Source of the DNA: Goekera deserti
Lineage (GTDB): Bacteria > Actinomycetota > Actinomycetes > Mycobacteriales > Geodermatophilaceae
Direction: 5' to 3'
Length of the DNA stretch: 64,000 nucleotides
Assembly (NCBI RefSeq): GCF_010685995.1
Contig: NZ_JAAGWK010000016.1
Span: forward strand, 62,001-126,000
The notes below the pieces were generated by a model, which saw only the letters and a program-made list of their open reading frames with translations, ran no database searches and was not told where the DNA came from. A program made the position numbers and the translations under genes. This document shows positions 35,568 through 47,857 of the stretch, one piece after another (the stretch's first letter is position 1; every line of letters begins with the position of its first letter).

Positions 35568-37943
35568 TCAGTCCGACGACGGCCGGCTGCGCCGGCGGGG
35601 TGCCGCTCCGTGCGGCTGGCGGACCGGGTCCACCCGGGGCGGCGGGGGCACGGGCAGCTCGGTGGTCTCCCCCGTCACGGTCACCGCCGCCCCGTGGTGG
35701 GCGATCTGGAGCGGGTCACCGCTGACCAGCCGGTACCGGGCGGCCTCCCGGGTGACCTCCACCGAGAGCACCCGGCCCTGGAAGACGACCCGGAAGGCCA
35801 GCCGGCTGAGCCGTGGGGGCAACCGGGGAGCGAAGGTCAGCGCGCCACCGTGGTCGCGCATCCCACCGAACCCGGCCACCGCGACGGTCCAGCCGCCGGC
35901 CAGGGAGGCGATGTGCAGCCCGTGCCCGCTGTTGCCGTGCAGGTTCTGCAGGTCGGTGAGCGCCGCCTCGCCCCAGTAGTCGTGGGCCAGCTCCAGGTGC
36001 CCGGTCTCCGCCGCCACCACCGCCTGCTGGGCGGCCGACAGCGAGGAGTCCCGCACCGTGCGGGCCTCGTAGTAGGCGAAGTCGGCGATCTTCTCCTCGA
36101 GGGTGAACGCGTCGCCCCGCAGGTGCAGCGCCATCACCAGGTCGGCCTGCTTGACCACCTGGGTGCGGTAGATCTCGAAGTACGGGAAGTGCAGCAGCAG
36201 CGGGTACTTGTGCGCCGGCGTACCGGCGAAGTCCCACTCCTCGTGCCGGGTGAAGTCGTTGGACTGCATGTGCACGCCCAGCTCGTCGTCCCAGGGCACG
36301 ACCATCGCCTCGGCGGCCCGCTCCCAGTGCGCCGTCTCCTCCGGGGAGACGTCCAGCCGGCCGGCCACGTCCGGTTGCCGGCGGACCGCGGCGGCCGCCT
36401 CGCGCAGGTTCTTCTGCGCCATCAGGTTCGTGTAGACGTTGTTGTCCACGATGGCGGTGTACTCGTCCGGGCCGGTGACGCCGTCGATGCGGAACCCGCG
36501 GCCGTCGTCGAAGTGCCCGAGCGAGGCCCACAGCCGCGCCGTCTCGATGAGCAGTTCGGCGCCGTAGTCGCGGTCGAAGTCGCCGTCCTGGGTGGCCGCG
36601 GTGTACCGGGCCACCGCGTCGGCGATGTCGGCGTTGATGTGGAAGGCGGCGGTGCCGGCCGGCCAGTAACCGGAGGTCTCCTCGCCGCGGATGGTGCGCC
36701 ACGGGAACGCCGCGCCGTTCTGCCCCAGTACCCGGGCGCGCTCCCGGGCCAGGTCCAGCGTCGAGTGCCGCCACCGCAGCGCATCCCGGACGGCGCCCGG
36801 CGCGGTGTAGGTGAGCACCGGCAGCACGTAGGTCTCGGTGTCCCAGAAGGTGTGCCCGTCGTAGCCGTCACCGGTCAGCCCCTTGGCCGGGATGGGCTGC
36901 CGCTCGGCGCGCAGGCCCGCCTGCAGGACATGGAACATGCCCACCCGCACGGCCTGCTGAAGCTCGTCGTCACCGACGATCTCCACGTCGGCCTGGGCCC
37001 AGTGCTGGTCCAGCAGCTCGCGCTGCTCCCGCACCAGGCGCTCCCAGCCGGCCAGCTTCGCGGTGGCCAGCCCGCCCTCCACCTGGTCGCGCAGCGCGGG
37101 CGCCGAGCGGCGGCTGGACCAGCCGTAGGCCAGGTACTTCACGATCCGCACCGCCGTGCCCGAGGTGAGCCGGGCGGCGAGCTGGAACCGGGCCAGGTCG
37201 CCCCAGGCCTCGATGCTCTCCTCGGCGGCGTCCGGGACGTCGACGTCGTGGTCCATCGCCACGGCGACCCGCAGCTTGCTGCGCCGGGTGCTGTGCACCA
37301 GCACCGCGCGACGCCCCCGGGGCGCGGTGGCCAGCTCGGCGACCAGCGGCTTCTTGAGGGCCGCGCCGGCGCGCGGGTCGTCGGTGCCCGAGCCGCCGGG
37401 GGTGTCCTCGTTGGCCAGCAGGTCCGACTGCAGGGCGATGTAGAGGTCGCCCTGGTCGTCGGTGCACTCCACCTGGTACTCGATGGCCGCGATGGACCGC
37501 CGGGTCAGGGACACCAGCCGGGTGCTGGTCACCCGGACGGTGCGCCCGTTGGGCGAGCGCCACTCGGTGACCCGGCGCAGCACCCCGGCCCGCAGGTCCA
37601 GGGTGCGCCGGTGGTCGATGATCTCGCCGTAGGCCAGGTCCAGCGGTGAGTCCCCGACGAGCAGCCGGATGATCTTGCCGTCGGTCACGTTGACCACGGT
37701 CTGCCCCTGCTCGGGGAAGCCGTAGCCGGCCTCGGCGTACGGCAGCGGCCGCTCCTCGAAGAACCCGTTGAGGTAGGTGCCCGGGACGACCGACGGCTCC
37801 CCCTCCTCGAACGTGCCGCGGAAGCCGACGTGCCCGTTGGCCAGCGCGAACACCGACTCGTTGACCCCCAGCGACGCCAGGTCCAGCCCGACCTCGGTGA
37901 GCGACCAGGGCTCGACCGGGAAGTGCGTGCGACCCTCGGTCAC
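35568..37943 (-). CDS. Glycoside hydrolase family 65 protein (disaccharide phosphorylase)
   Basis: A 791-residue GH65 enzyme, which would phosphorolyse an alpha-glucoside such as maltose, trehalose or kojibiose into glucose and beta-glucose-1-phosphate. The N-terminal beta-sandwich (about 1-280) is followed by an (alpha/alpha)6 barrel; the catalytic acid is in TGPDEYTAIVDNNVYTN, and the phosphate-contact region HGLHIASLAGG lies near the end. It begins with GTG 37943, overlapping the stop of the beta-phosphoglucomutase gene; that partner converts the beta-glucose-1-phosphate product and supports phosphorylase over hydrolase activity. Confidence 0.88.
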   Translation of the reverse strand: MTEGRTHFPVEPWSLTEVGLDLASLGVNESVFALANGHVGFRGTFEEGEPSVVPGTYLNGFFEERPLPYAEAGYGFPEQGQTVVNVTDGKIIRLLVGDSPLDLAYGEIIDHRRTLDLRAGVLRRVTEWRSPNGRTVRVTSTRLVSLTRRSIAAIEYQVECTDDQGDLYIALQSDLLANEDTPGGSGTDDPRAGAALKKPLVAELATAPRGRRAVLVHSTRRSKLRVAVAMDHDVDVPDAAEESIEAWGDLARFQLAARLTSGTAVRIVKYLAYGWSSRRSAPALRDQVEGGLATAKLAGWERLVREQRELLDQHWAQADVEIVGDDELQQAVRVGMFHVLQAGLRAERQPIPAKGLTGDGYDGHTFWDTETYVLPVLTYTAPGAVRDALRWRHSTLDLARERARVLGQNGAAFPWRTIRGEETSGYWPAGTAAFHINADIADAVARYTAATQDGDFDRDYGAELLIETARLWASLGHFDDGRGFRIDGVTGPDEYTAIVDNNVYTNLMAQKNLREAAAAVRRQPDVAGRLDVSPEETAHWERAAEAMVVPWDDELGVHMQSNDFTRHEEWDFAGTPAHKYPLLLHFPYFEIYRTQVVKQADLVMALHLRGDAFTLEEKIADFAYYEARTVRDSSLSAAQQAVVAAETGHLELAHDYWGEAALTDLQNLHGNSGHGLHIASLAGGWTVAVAGFGGMRDHGGALTFAPRLPPRLSRLAFRVVFQGRVLSVEVTREAARYRLVSGDPLQIAHHGAAVTVTGETTELPVPPPPRVDPVRQPHGAAPRRRSRPSSD

Positions 37944-38671
37944 GACCCGTCCGCCAGCAGCTCGTCGAGGTCCTGCACGACGACGTCGGCGCCCCGGGCC
38001 GCCAGCTCCGCGGCCTGCCCGACCCGGTCCACGCCCACCACGTACCCGAAGTCCCCGGCGCGGCCGGCGGCCACCCCGGACAGCGCGTCCTCGAACACCA
38101 CGGCCTCCGAGGGCTGCACCCCCAGCGCCTGCGCCCCGGCCAGGAAGGTGTCCGGCGCGGGCTTGCCGCGCAGCTGGTCACGGGCGGCGACGATGCCGTC
38201 GACGCGGGTGTCGATCAGGTCGGCGAAGCCGGCGGTCCGGATCACCTGCTCGCCGTTGGCCGACGCGGTGACCACGGCCGTGGCCAGCCCGGCGTCCTTG
38301 GCGGCCCGCAGGTACCGCATCGAGCCCTCGTACACCTGGACGCCGTGCTCCTCCAGCTCGGCGAGCACGAGCTCGTTCTTCCGGCCGGCCACCCCGGCGA
38401 CGGTGGCCGCGTCCGCCGGGTCGGTGTCGCTGCCCTCGGGGAGCTGGATGCCCCGGCTGGCCAGGAAGTCCCGGACGCCGTCCTTGCGGGGCTTGCCGTC
38501 GACGTGGGTGTTGTAGTCGTCCTGGGTGAACTCCGCAGCGCCCGGGTCCCGGCTGCGCAGGAACTCGTCGAAGGTGCGCTTCCAGGCGGCCTGGTGCACC
38601 TTCGCCGTCTGGGTGAGCACGCCGTCGAGGTCGAACAGGCAGGCACGGATCGTGTCCGGGAGGCCGAGCAT
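37940..38671 (-). CDS. pgmB: Beta-phosphoglucomutase family HAD hydrolase
   Basis: A 243-residue HAD-superfamily enzyme. Motif I is CLFDLDGVLT (nucleophile Asp near 15 and general acid Asp 17), with the cap domain holding the Thr-Asp-Lys pattern (HVDGKPRKDGV), motif II TAVVTASANG, motif III GKPAPD and motif IV VVFEDALSG. It should interconvert beta-glucose-1-phosphate and glucose-6-phosphate. ATG 38671 (MLGLPDTIRACLFD) matches the family start better than ATG 38695. GTGA overlap with the GH65 gene defines a two-gene disaccharide unit. Confidence 0.9.
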   Translation of the reverse strand: MLGLPDTIRACLFDLDGVLTQTAKVHQAAWKRTFDEFLRSRDPGAAEFTQDDYNTHVDGKPRKDGVRDFLASRGIQLPEGSDTDPADAATVAGVAGRKNELVLAELEEHGVQVYEGSMRYLRAAKDAGLATAVVTASANGEQVIRTAGFADLIDTRVDGIVAARDQLRGKPAPDTFLAGAQALGVQPSEAVVFEDALSGVAAGRAGDFGYVVGVDRVGQAAELAARGADVVVQDLDELLADGS

Positions 38672-38798
38672 GATCTCGACGCTACCGGCATCCACGTGAC
38701 GGCGAGCCGTCGAGGAGGCCGGCCTCGCACGTCAGGAGGACGCAGGACCCCTCCCCTGTGGTCGCTGTCTTCCCCTTCCGGGTCCTGAACGCGGCTTT

Positions 38799-38812
38799 GT
38801 TGGGGATAACGG
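38799..38812 (+). promoter_or_regulatory. GTTGGGGATAACGG motif in divergent promoter region
   Basis: Exact copy of the recurrent 14-base motif, 84 bases upstream of the PEBP-like gene and 127 bases from the start of the divergent beta-phosphoglucomutase gene. It may be an operator or an extended -10 element for the + strand gene. Confidence 0.5.
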
Positions 38813-38896
38813 CGGTGTGGCCGGTCGACGGGCACCTGTCCGTGACCGTGCCTACTGTCGGCAGCGACCCACGCCCCACCCGACGAGGAGACGCGC

Positions 38897-39442
38897 ATGG
38901 CCACCCGGCCCACCCCACCCGACCCCTACCAGTTCCTCCCCCAGGTGCCGAGCTTCTCGCTGAGCAGCACCGACCTGGACGACGGCGCCCCGCTGGGCAC
39001 CGCGCAGGTCAGCGGGATCATGGGCGCTGGCGGGGACGACGCCTCACCGCAGCTGTCCTGGAGCGGCGCCCCTGCCGGCACCCAGGGCTATGCCGTCACC
39101 GTCTACGACCCGGACGCACCGACCGGCAGCGGGTTCTGGCACTGGGCGGTCACCGGCATCCCGGCATCGGTCACCGAGCTGCCCACCGGCGCCGGCGACG
39201 AGGCCGGGACCGGGCTGCCCCCCGGCGCCGTGCAGCTGCGCAACGACGCCGGGACGGCCCGCTACATCGGCGCCGCTCCCCCGGCCGGGCACGGCCCGCA
39301 CCGCTACTACGTGGTCGTGCACGCCCTGGACACCGCCGACCTCGGCGTCCCGGCGGAGGCGACCCCGGCCTACCTCGGCTTCACCCTGTTCAGCCACACC
39401 CTGGCCCGGGCGACCCTGATCGGCACGTACGAGGCGAGCTGA
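38897..39442 (+). CDS. YbhB/YbcL family Raf kinase inhibitor-like protein
   Basis: A 181-residue PEBP-fold protein. The ligand pocket motifs are present: [25 protein letters not shown] (near residue 55-80), [13 protein letters not shown] and the [13 protein letters not shown] block. It resembles E. coli YbhB; bacterial members bind small anions or phospholipid head groups, with no agreed role. No signal peptide. ATG 38897 is preceded by GAGGAG. A GTTGGGGATAACGG motif lies upstream and a strong hairpin follows. Confidence 0.9.
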   Translation: MATRPTPPDPYQFLPQVPSFSLSSTDLDDGAPLGTAQVSGIMGAGGDDASPQLSWSGAPAGTQGYAVTVYDPDAPTGSGFWHWAVTGIPASVTELPTGAGDEAGTGLPPGAVQLRNDAGTARYIGAAPPAGHGPHRYYVVVHALDTADLGVPAEATPAYLGFTLFSHTLARATLIGTYEAS

Positions 39443-39455
39443 GCCCGGCCCCGGA

Positions 39456-39498
39456 CGGGCCCCCGCCGGCGCCAGGGTGCCGACCGGGCGGGGGCCCG
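39456..39498. terminator. Terminator hairpin after YbhB-like gene
   Basis: Arms CGGGCCCCCGCC (39456-39467) and GGCGGGGGCCCG (39487-39498) are a perfect 12-base match. It lies between convergent genes and can serve either strand. Confidence 0.75.
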
Positions 39499-39585
39499 CA
39501 GGGTCCGTCGAGGTCCCACCGGCGTGCGGGGCCCCGGGTCGGGTCACCCGGAGCAGGTCAGGTGGGTCGGGTCCGATCGGCCGGC

Positions 39586-40416
39586 TCAGGCCGGTTCGGC
39601 CACGCAGGTGGTGCCGACCCGGGCGAACCCGATGCGCTCGTAGACCCGGGCGACGTCGTCGTCGCCGGCGGACAGGAAGACCAGGTCGGCCGTCTGCCGG
39701 GCGTGCTCGACCAGAGCGGACGTGAGGCCGGCGCCCAGCCCGCGTCCCCGCAGCCGCGGCAGCGTGGCCACGCCCACCACCTCGCTCGCCTCGCCGTCCT
39801 CCAGGCGCACGGGCTGGTGGGAGCCCACCGCGACGGGCTCGCCGCTCTCCACGGCCACCATCATCACCGTGCGCCCCGCGCCGATCCGTTCGCGCAGGAC
39901 CGCGGTGTCCTCGGCCGGCGGCGTGTCCCCCGGCCACCCCGAGCCGGCGCCGTCGTCCTGGTGCGCCTCGCCCGGCCAGCCGCCCCCGGCGAACGCGCCG
40001 GCGAAGGACCGCTGTGCCAGCCGCTGGTAGCGAGGCAGCTGGGGGTCCTCGGACCCGATCACGTACAGCCGGACACCCGCCGGCAGCAGCACCTCCACCG
40101 GGTCGAGCGACACCAGCAGCGGCAGCTCGTCGACCGCGAGCCGCGCGCTGCGGACCGTGCCCGCCAGGTCGGGGAACTGCTCGGCCACCCACTCGAAGCT
40201 GATCAGGACGCCGGCCTGGCGCAGCAGCGCGGCGGCGTCCTGGACGTCGGCGACGGTCACCGGCCCGCCACCCCGGCGCGGACGCACCGGGTGCGGCCAG
40301 GCCGGCGAGCCGATCGGCACGTCGAGACCGCCCACCTGCTCGATGCGGGCGTCGGCGGCGGCGGCCGCGGTGAAGTAGCGGTCGATGCGGTCGAGCAACC
40401 CGGGACGGGAGGGCAC
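39586..40416 (-). CDS. GNAT family N-acetyltransferase
   Basis: A 276-residue protein. The C-terminal 120 residues are the acetyltransferase domain, with the acetyl-CoA loop [22 protein letters not shown] and the terminal strand [22 protein letters not shown]. The N-terminal 130 residues ([18 protein letters not shown] to LYVIGSEDP) are a partner domain seen in a small set of actinobacterial GNATs; substrate unknown. GTG 40416 was chosen as the most upstream start without overlap of the divergent coaA promoter. Confidence 0.8.
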   Translation of the reverse strand: MPSRPGLLDRIDRYFTAAAAADARIEQVGGLDVPIGSPAWPHPVRPRRGGGPVTVADVQDAAALLRQAGVLISFEWVAEQFPDLAGTVRSARLAVDELPLLVSLDPVEVLLPAGVRLYVIGSEDPQLPRYQRLAQRSFAGAFAGGGWPGEAHQDDGAGSGWPGDTPPAEDTAVLRERIGAGRTVMMVAVESGEPVAVGSHQPVRLEDGEASEVVGVATLPRLRGRGLGAGLTSALVEHARQTADLVFLSAGDDDVARVYERIGFARVGTTCVAEPA

Positions 40417-40515
40417 GCCGCAGACCCTAGACCGGCCCGCGGACACCGCGCTCGGGGCTCGGGCCCCACCCGACCGGGCGACCCGGGCGGTGCCCGGCGC
40501 ACCGGCTGCAGCACC

Positions 40516-41475
40516 ATGTGCACCGTGACGTCGGTGACCCGCGGGCATGTCTCGCCCTACACGGCCTTCGACCGCACCTCCTGGCGCGACCTCGCCCGCG
40601 GTTCCGAGCTGCCGCTGGACGCCGACGAGCTGGCCTCGCTGGCCTCGCTGGGCGACCGGATCGACCTGGACGAGGTGGCCACCGTCTACCTGCCGCTGGC
40701 CCGGCTGGTCCACCTCCACCTGCAGGCCAGCCGGCGACTGTGGGCGGCGCAGACGGATTTCCTCGGCGCCAGCACCGACAAGGTGCCGTTCGTCGTCGCG
40801 GTGGCCGGCAGCGTGGCGGTCGGCAAGAGCACCACGGCCCGGTTGATCCAGGTGCTGCTCTCCCACGCCCCCGGCTCCCCGCGCGTCGACCTGGTCACCA
40901 CCGACGGTTTCCTGCTGCCCAACGCCGTCCTGGAGTCCCGCGGCATCCTGGACCGCAAGGGCTTCCCGGAGAGCTACGACCGCCGTGCGCTGCTGCGCTT
41001 CCTGGCCGACGTGAAGTCCGGCCGCGGGGAGGTCGAGGCGCCGACGTACTCCCACCAGTCCTACGACGTCCGGCCCGAGCGGCAGATGGTCGACCGGCCC
41101 GACGTCCTGGTGCTCGAGGGCCTGAACGTGCTGCAGGCAGGCAGCCGCAGCGACGGCCGGGTGCCGGAGGTGTTCCTGTCCGACTACTTCGACTTCTCCG
41201 TCTACGTCGACGCCACCGAGGCCGACGTGCAGGGGTGGTACGTGGAACGCTTCCTCGCCCTGCGCCGGACGGCGTTCCAGGACACGGCCGCCTACTTCCA
41301 CCGCTTCGCCTCGCTCAGCGACGAGGAGGCCGTGGCGACGGCACAGCGCATCTGGGCGACGGTGAACGGCCCCAACCTGCGCACCAACATCGCCCCCACC
41401 CGCTCCCGCGCCCGGCTGGTGCTCCAGAAGGCCGCCGACCACTCCGTCCGTCGGGTCCTGCTGCGCAAGGTCTGA
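40516..41475 (+). CDS. coaA: Pantothenate kinase, type I
   Basis: A 319-residue enzyme that phosphorylates pantothenate, the first step of CoA synthesis. Type I motifs are present: the P-loop [13 protein letters not shown] near 95-107, [34 protein letters not shown] and [14 protein letters not shown] 40516 gives the usual length; GTG 40525 is nearly equivalent. It is divergent from the GNAT gene with a 99-base gap and appears to be a single transcriptional unit. Confidence 0.95.
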   Translation: MCTVTSVTRGHVSPYTAFDRTSWRDLARGSELPLDADELASLASLGDRIDLDEVATVYLPLARLVHLHLQASRRLWAAQTDFLGASTDKVPFVVAVAGSVAVGKSTTARLIQVLLSHAPGSPRVDLVTTDGFLLPNAVLESRGILDRKGFPESYDRRALLRFLADVKSGRGEVEAPTYSHQSYDVRPERQMVDRPDVLVLEGLNVLQAGSRSDGRVPEVFLSDYFDFSVYVDATEADVQGWYVERFLALRRTAFQDTAAYFHRFASLSDEEAVATAQRIWATVNGPNLRTNIAPTRSRARLVLQKAADHSVRRVLLRKV

Positions 41476-41672
41476 CCGGCCGGTCACGCACTGCGACGGC
41501 GCGCGCTGCCAGTGGAACGTCAGTGACAACACATCCTGACGAGTGAGACCGCCAGCCTCGGCGCGATCCGCCACGGCGACAGGCCCCGGACCGGGCGCAG
41601 ACTCAGCACAGGGCCGCACGGATGTGGCCGACACGACACCCGGTCCGCCGGGACTCCACGGAGGTGCTCACC

Positions 41673-41876
41673 ATGTGCGCTCACGCCACACCCTGCCCCG
41701 CCGCCGACTCGGACCTGCGCGACCTCGCCGCCATCGTCAGCAGCCACCCCGAGCAGGGCTGGAACCTGCTGTGCAACGGCGTCGTGCTCTTCGACGACGA
41801 CGGCGAGTTGCTGCCCGACGGGCGCGTCGTGGCCGAGCACCGTTCCTGGCGGGCACTGGCGACCTCGGTCGCCTGA
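41673..41876 (+). CDS. DUF5999 small protein
   Basis: A 67-residue protein of the conserved actinobacterial DUF5999 family: MCAHATPCPAADSDLRDL, HPEQGWNLLCNGVVLFDDDGELLP and a short end. Three cysteines are present. Function unknown; family members are nearly invariant in length. ATG 41673 follows GGAGGTG. The longer frame from 41622 has no match to the family. Confidence 0.85.
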   Translation: MCAHATPCPAADSDLRDLAAIVSSHPEQGWNLLCNGVVLFDDDGELLPDGRVVAEHRSWRALATSVA

Positions 41877-42028
41877 CCCGATCGCTCTCCCCCGGCCGGC
41901 GGGGCCGCGCGCGGTGGGGGCACCTTTCACCGAGCACTTCTCGTCACGTCACGACACCGGTCGATGACACCGAGCACGGTGACACGCCGCGCACAACCGG
42001 ATCACACACCACTACGGGTGGTCTCACA

Positions 42029-42045
42029 GGTGCCACTCAGGCACC
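42029..42045. promoter_or_regulatory. Dyad GGTGCC-ACTCA-GGCACC before beta-lactamase-like gene
   Basis: Perfect six-base arms ending 18 bases before ATG 42064. A second, weaker dyad ACCAC-TACGG-GTGGT lies just upstream at about 42008-42022. Operator or leader hairpin; no cognate regulator is next to it. Confidence 0.4.
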
Positions 42046-42063
42046 ACGGTGATCATCTGACCC

Positions 42064-43002
42064 ATGACCGACCGCCGGCACCGCCCGCTGCACTGGTGGG
42101 CCGCTGCCGGTGTCGTGGCCGTGCTCGTCGGTGCCCTCCTGATGGACAGCTCCCGCGGCCCCGCACCGCGCCCCGCGCTCGACGCCGAGCTGACCGCGCT
42201 GGTCAGCGCGCTGGAGGGCGAGGTGGGCACGGCCGACGGTGACCCGGACACCCCGCTGCCGGCGCCCGTGCCCCCGCTGCCGTCGCCGGAGCAGCTGCAG
42301 AGCGCCCAGGCCGGCGTGGACGCCGCCGCGGCCGGCGCGGGCGGCCGGATCTCCGTCGTCGTCACGTCGGCCGCCGGCACGCTGCTGTCCAGCGGCGCGA
42401 GCGAGCAGGTGTACACCGCCTCGCTGGTGAAGCTGCTGGTGGTGGAGCGACTGCTGGCCCTGGAGCAGGTCGGGGCACTCGTGCTCGACGACAGCGACCG
42501 CCGGCTCATGGCGGCCGCCATGACCACCTCCGACGACGGCGCGATGTCCACGCTCTGGGACCGCCACGACGGCGAGGCGCTGGTCCTGGCCGCCGTCGCC
42601 GCCTACGGCCTGACCGGCACCGCCCCGCCGGCCACCCCGGGGCAGTGGGGCGAGGCGGTCACCACCGCCGGCGACATGGCCACCGTGCTCAGCGGCCTGC
42701 CGACCCGGCTGGCCCCCGACGACGCCGCCACCCTGCTGGGCTGGATGCGGGCGGCCACACCGGACGGCGCGGACGGCTTCGACCAGACGTTCGGGCTGCT
42801 GACCGGCACCGGGGACGGCACCGGGGCCAAGCAGGGCTGGATGTGCTGCGTCGACGGCACCCGGCAGCTGCACTCGGTCGGCGTGCTGGCCGACGGCACG
42901 GTGGTCACCCTGCTCGGCGACTTCCCCAGCTCGACGTCCTGGGGCGCGTCCCGGGCAGCGCTCGACGCCGCGGCCGCCGCGGTCCGCACCCTCCCGGTCT
43001 GA
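42064..43002 (+). CDS. Class A beta-lactamase-like serine hydrolase, secreted
   Basis: A 312-residue exported protein with an N-terminal signal-anchor (WWAAAGVVAVLVGALLM) and a beta-lactamase/DD-peptidase-like domain from about residue 95. The SxxK motif is TASLVKLLV, the second element MTTSDDGAMS takes the place of SDN, and the third box is KQG (AKQGWMCC) instead of KTG. The omega-loop Glu is not evident, so lactamase activity is doubtful; a peptidoglycan-related esterase or inactive sensor is more likely. Terminator follows. Confidence 0.8.
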   Translation: MTDRRHRPLHWWAAAGVVAVLVGALLMDSSRGPAPRPALDAELTALVSALEGEVGTADGDPDTPLPAPVPPLPSPEQLQSAQAGVDAAAAGAGGRISVVVTSAAGTLLSSGASEQVYTASLVKLLVVERLLALEQVGALVLDDSDRRLMAAAMTTSDDGAMSTLWDRHDGEALVLAAVAAYGLTGTAPPATPGQWGEAVTTAGDMATVLSGLPTRLAPDDAATLLGWMRAATPDGADGFDQTFGLLTGTGDGTGAKQGWMCCVDGTRQLHSVGVLADGTVVTLLGDFPSSTSWGASRAALDAAAAAVRTLPV

Positions 43003-43013
43003 CCGGGCCCCGG

Positions 43014-43037
43014 CCCGGCAGCCCGTGGGCTGCCGGG
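43014..43037. terminator. Terminator hairpin between serine hydrolase and gcvP
   Basis: Perfect 10-base stem CCCGGCAGCC / GGCTGCCGGG with a CGTG loop, between two convergent genes, starting 12 bases after the serine hydrolase stop and 9 bases from the gcvP stop. Confidence 0.8.
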
Positions 43038-43045
43038 CGGGTTCC

Positions 43046-46090
<3,045 letters not shown>

Positions 46091-46191
46091 TGTTGCGACG
46101 GTACCAGCGGGTCCGCGGCCCCCCGGCGGGCTCACGGCCGTCGCCGGCGTCGCCGGTCGGGGACCCCACGCGGACGATCAGGGGCCCGGTC

Positions 46192-46367
46192 GGTGCCGGT
46201 CGAACCCGGTACCGGTCGAACCCGGTGCCAGTCGAGCCCGGTGCCAGTCGAGCCCGGCGCCAGTCGACCCCGGCGCCGGTCGACCCCGGCGCCAGTCGAC
46301 CCCGGCGCCAGTCGACCCCGGCGCCAGTCGACCCCGGCGCCGGTCGACCACGGCGCCAGTCGACCAC
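46192..46367. repeat. Eleven tandem 16-bp repeats
   Basis: Unit GGCGCCAGTCGACCCC, eleven consecutive copies with changes that grade from GGTGCCGGTCGAACCC at the left to GGCGCCAGTCGACCAC at the right. The period is not a multiple of three. Each unit contains GTCGAC or a one-base variant of it. It lies about 100 bases upstream of the gcvP start and so may overlap its promoter region. Confidence 0.9.
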
Positions 46368-46994
46368 GGTCCGGCCGGTCGATGTCCATCGGTGCCGGTG
46401 GTGCCGGTGCCGGTGAGTGCGCGGCGGAGCGCATCCGAGGCCAGGCGCCTCTGCCACTCGACTCACAGGCCAGGCATCGGCCCGATGCCGGCCATGATCG
46501 TTCGGCATCTGGCCGGGCGGAGGCCAACGCTTGCCCCTGACAGGACGCGGCCGCCGCGGCGCGGTCGGTCTCGCTGCCTGGCTGCAGTCATCGCCCGCGC
46601 GGACGCCGACGTCGCGCTGGTCGCCGTGGGCCAGCGAGGTCGAGGTCGAGGTCGACCTTCAGCACCGCGTCGGCCACGACCAGCCCACTCCCGGCCTGCG
46701 TCGGTCCGGCGCTGCGCTGCGTGCCCGCGCCGCAGGCGGACTCGACCGACGCCGCCGGACTGCGTTCCACAGCAGCGCGACCCGCCAGCCACGCGACCCG
46801 CCGGCGGCGGTACGAACGCGGCGGCTGAGCGCCCCACGGTCAGCGGCGAGGTCGAGCGTCGTCCCGACATCGGCCAGGACCGGCCGGTCCATGGCCGGTC
46901 ACGGGCCAGTGCCTCGCGGCGACCGCGGACCAGCGCAACCCGGAGCTGTGGACGCGGACCGCGACCGGCCCATGGCCTCCGCCGGCGCTCCGCG

Positions 46995-47410
46995 CCACGA
47001 GCAGCACCGAGGCCGAGCATCGGCCCGAGGTCAGCCAGGACGGGCCCGCCCATGGCCGATGGCGGGCCAATGCTCCACGCACGTCGGCACGCCAGCGCGC
47101 CACCAGCAACGTCCAGGCCGAACATCGGCCCGAGGTCGGCCAGGACGAGCCCGCCCATGGCCGATGGCGGGCCAACGCCTCACCGGCGTCGACCGCCAGC
47201 GCGCCACCAGCAACGTCCAGGCCGAGCATCGGCCCGAGGCCAGCCAGGACGAGCCCGTCCATGGCCGATGGCGGACCAATGCTCCACGCGCGTCGGCACG
47301 CCAGCGCGCCACGAGCAGCGTCCAGGCCGAGCATCGGCCGAGGTCAGCCAGAACGGGCCTGCCCATGGCCTATGGCGGGCCACTGCCTCACCGGCGTCCG
47401 CAGGCGAGCG
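46995..47410. repeat. Four tandem 104/105-bp double-hairpin units
   Basis: The core hairpin GGCCGA-GCA-TCGGCC begins at 47011, 47116, 47220 and 47325, so the periods are 105, 104 and 105 bases. Each unit carries a second hairpin GGCCCGCC-CATGGCCGAT-GGCGGGCC about 17 bases later. Changes in units 3 and 4 mostly keep pairing through G-U pairs. Decayed copies appear near 46465, 46850 and 47470. The unequal periods exclude one continuous reading frame. Confidence 0.88.
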
Positions 47411-47821
47411 CGATGGGTCAGGTTGCGACGTAGGCCGCGACCAGGCGGCGCGCACCCGGTGGTGCGGCCGGGGCATCGGCCCGCACACGGCCAGGACTGG
47501 CGGGCTCCTGGCCGGACAGGGGCCACTGCCGCCTGGCACGACGTGCCGCGGAGAGCGACATCGACAGGGCGCCCCGTCCTGCTCGCCGGGGGGCACGCGC
47601 GCCGGTCGGCTCGTCACGGAGCCAGCGCCACAGGCCACACGCCCGGGACGACGCGAACACGCCGGCATCCGCGGACAGCCACGGCACCTGCGGACAGCCA
47701 CGGCGTCCGCGGGCAGCATGGGCGGAGGAGCACTCGGGGCCCCGCGCGACGGTGGACCCGCGGGCAGCGTGCGGGTCGGTCGCCGTCCCGGACGAGGTGT
47801 GGTCGGGGAAGCCGCCGGGGG

Positions 47822-47841
47822 CTCCTCCCGGCCGGGAGGAG
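47822..47841 (-). terminator. Terminator after MerR (ResR-like) gene
   Basis: Perfect 20-base palindrome CTCCTCCCGGCCGGGAGGAG, 16 bases after the stop codon of the minus-strand MerR gene; it separates that gene from the repeat region. Confidence 0.75.
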
Positions 47842-47857
47842 GGCGGCGTCCCCGGGA

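Larger units (their letters stand above)
46091..47857. other. 1.7-kb non-coding region with two tandem arrays
   Basis: No supported gene between the start of gcvP and the end of the MerR gene on the same strand. Long frames exist in almost all six phases, a sign of GC-rich repeats rather than coding. The region holds a 16-bp array, a 104/105-bp array and decayed copies of the latter. Confidence 0.7.

Noticed and set aside
46995-47410. CRISPR array
   Set aside because: Units are repeated along their full length, without unique spacers of fixed size, and no cas gene is nearby.
46531-47433. 300-residue plus-strand frame in the repeat region
   Set aside because: It crosses an array whose periods are 105, 104 and 105 bases, so repeats fall in different phases; no protein motif; other frames are equally open.
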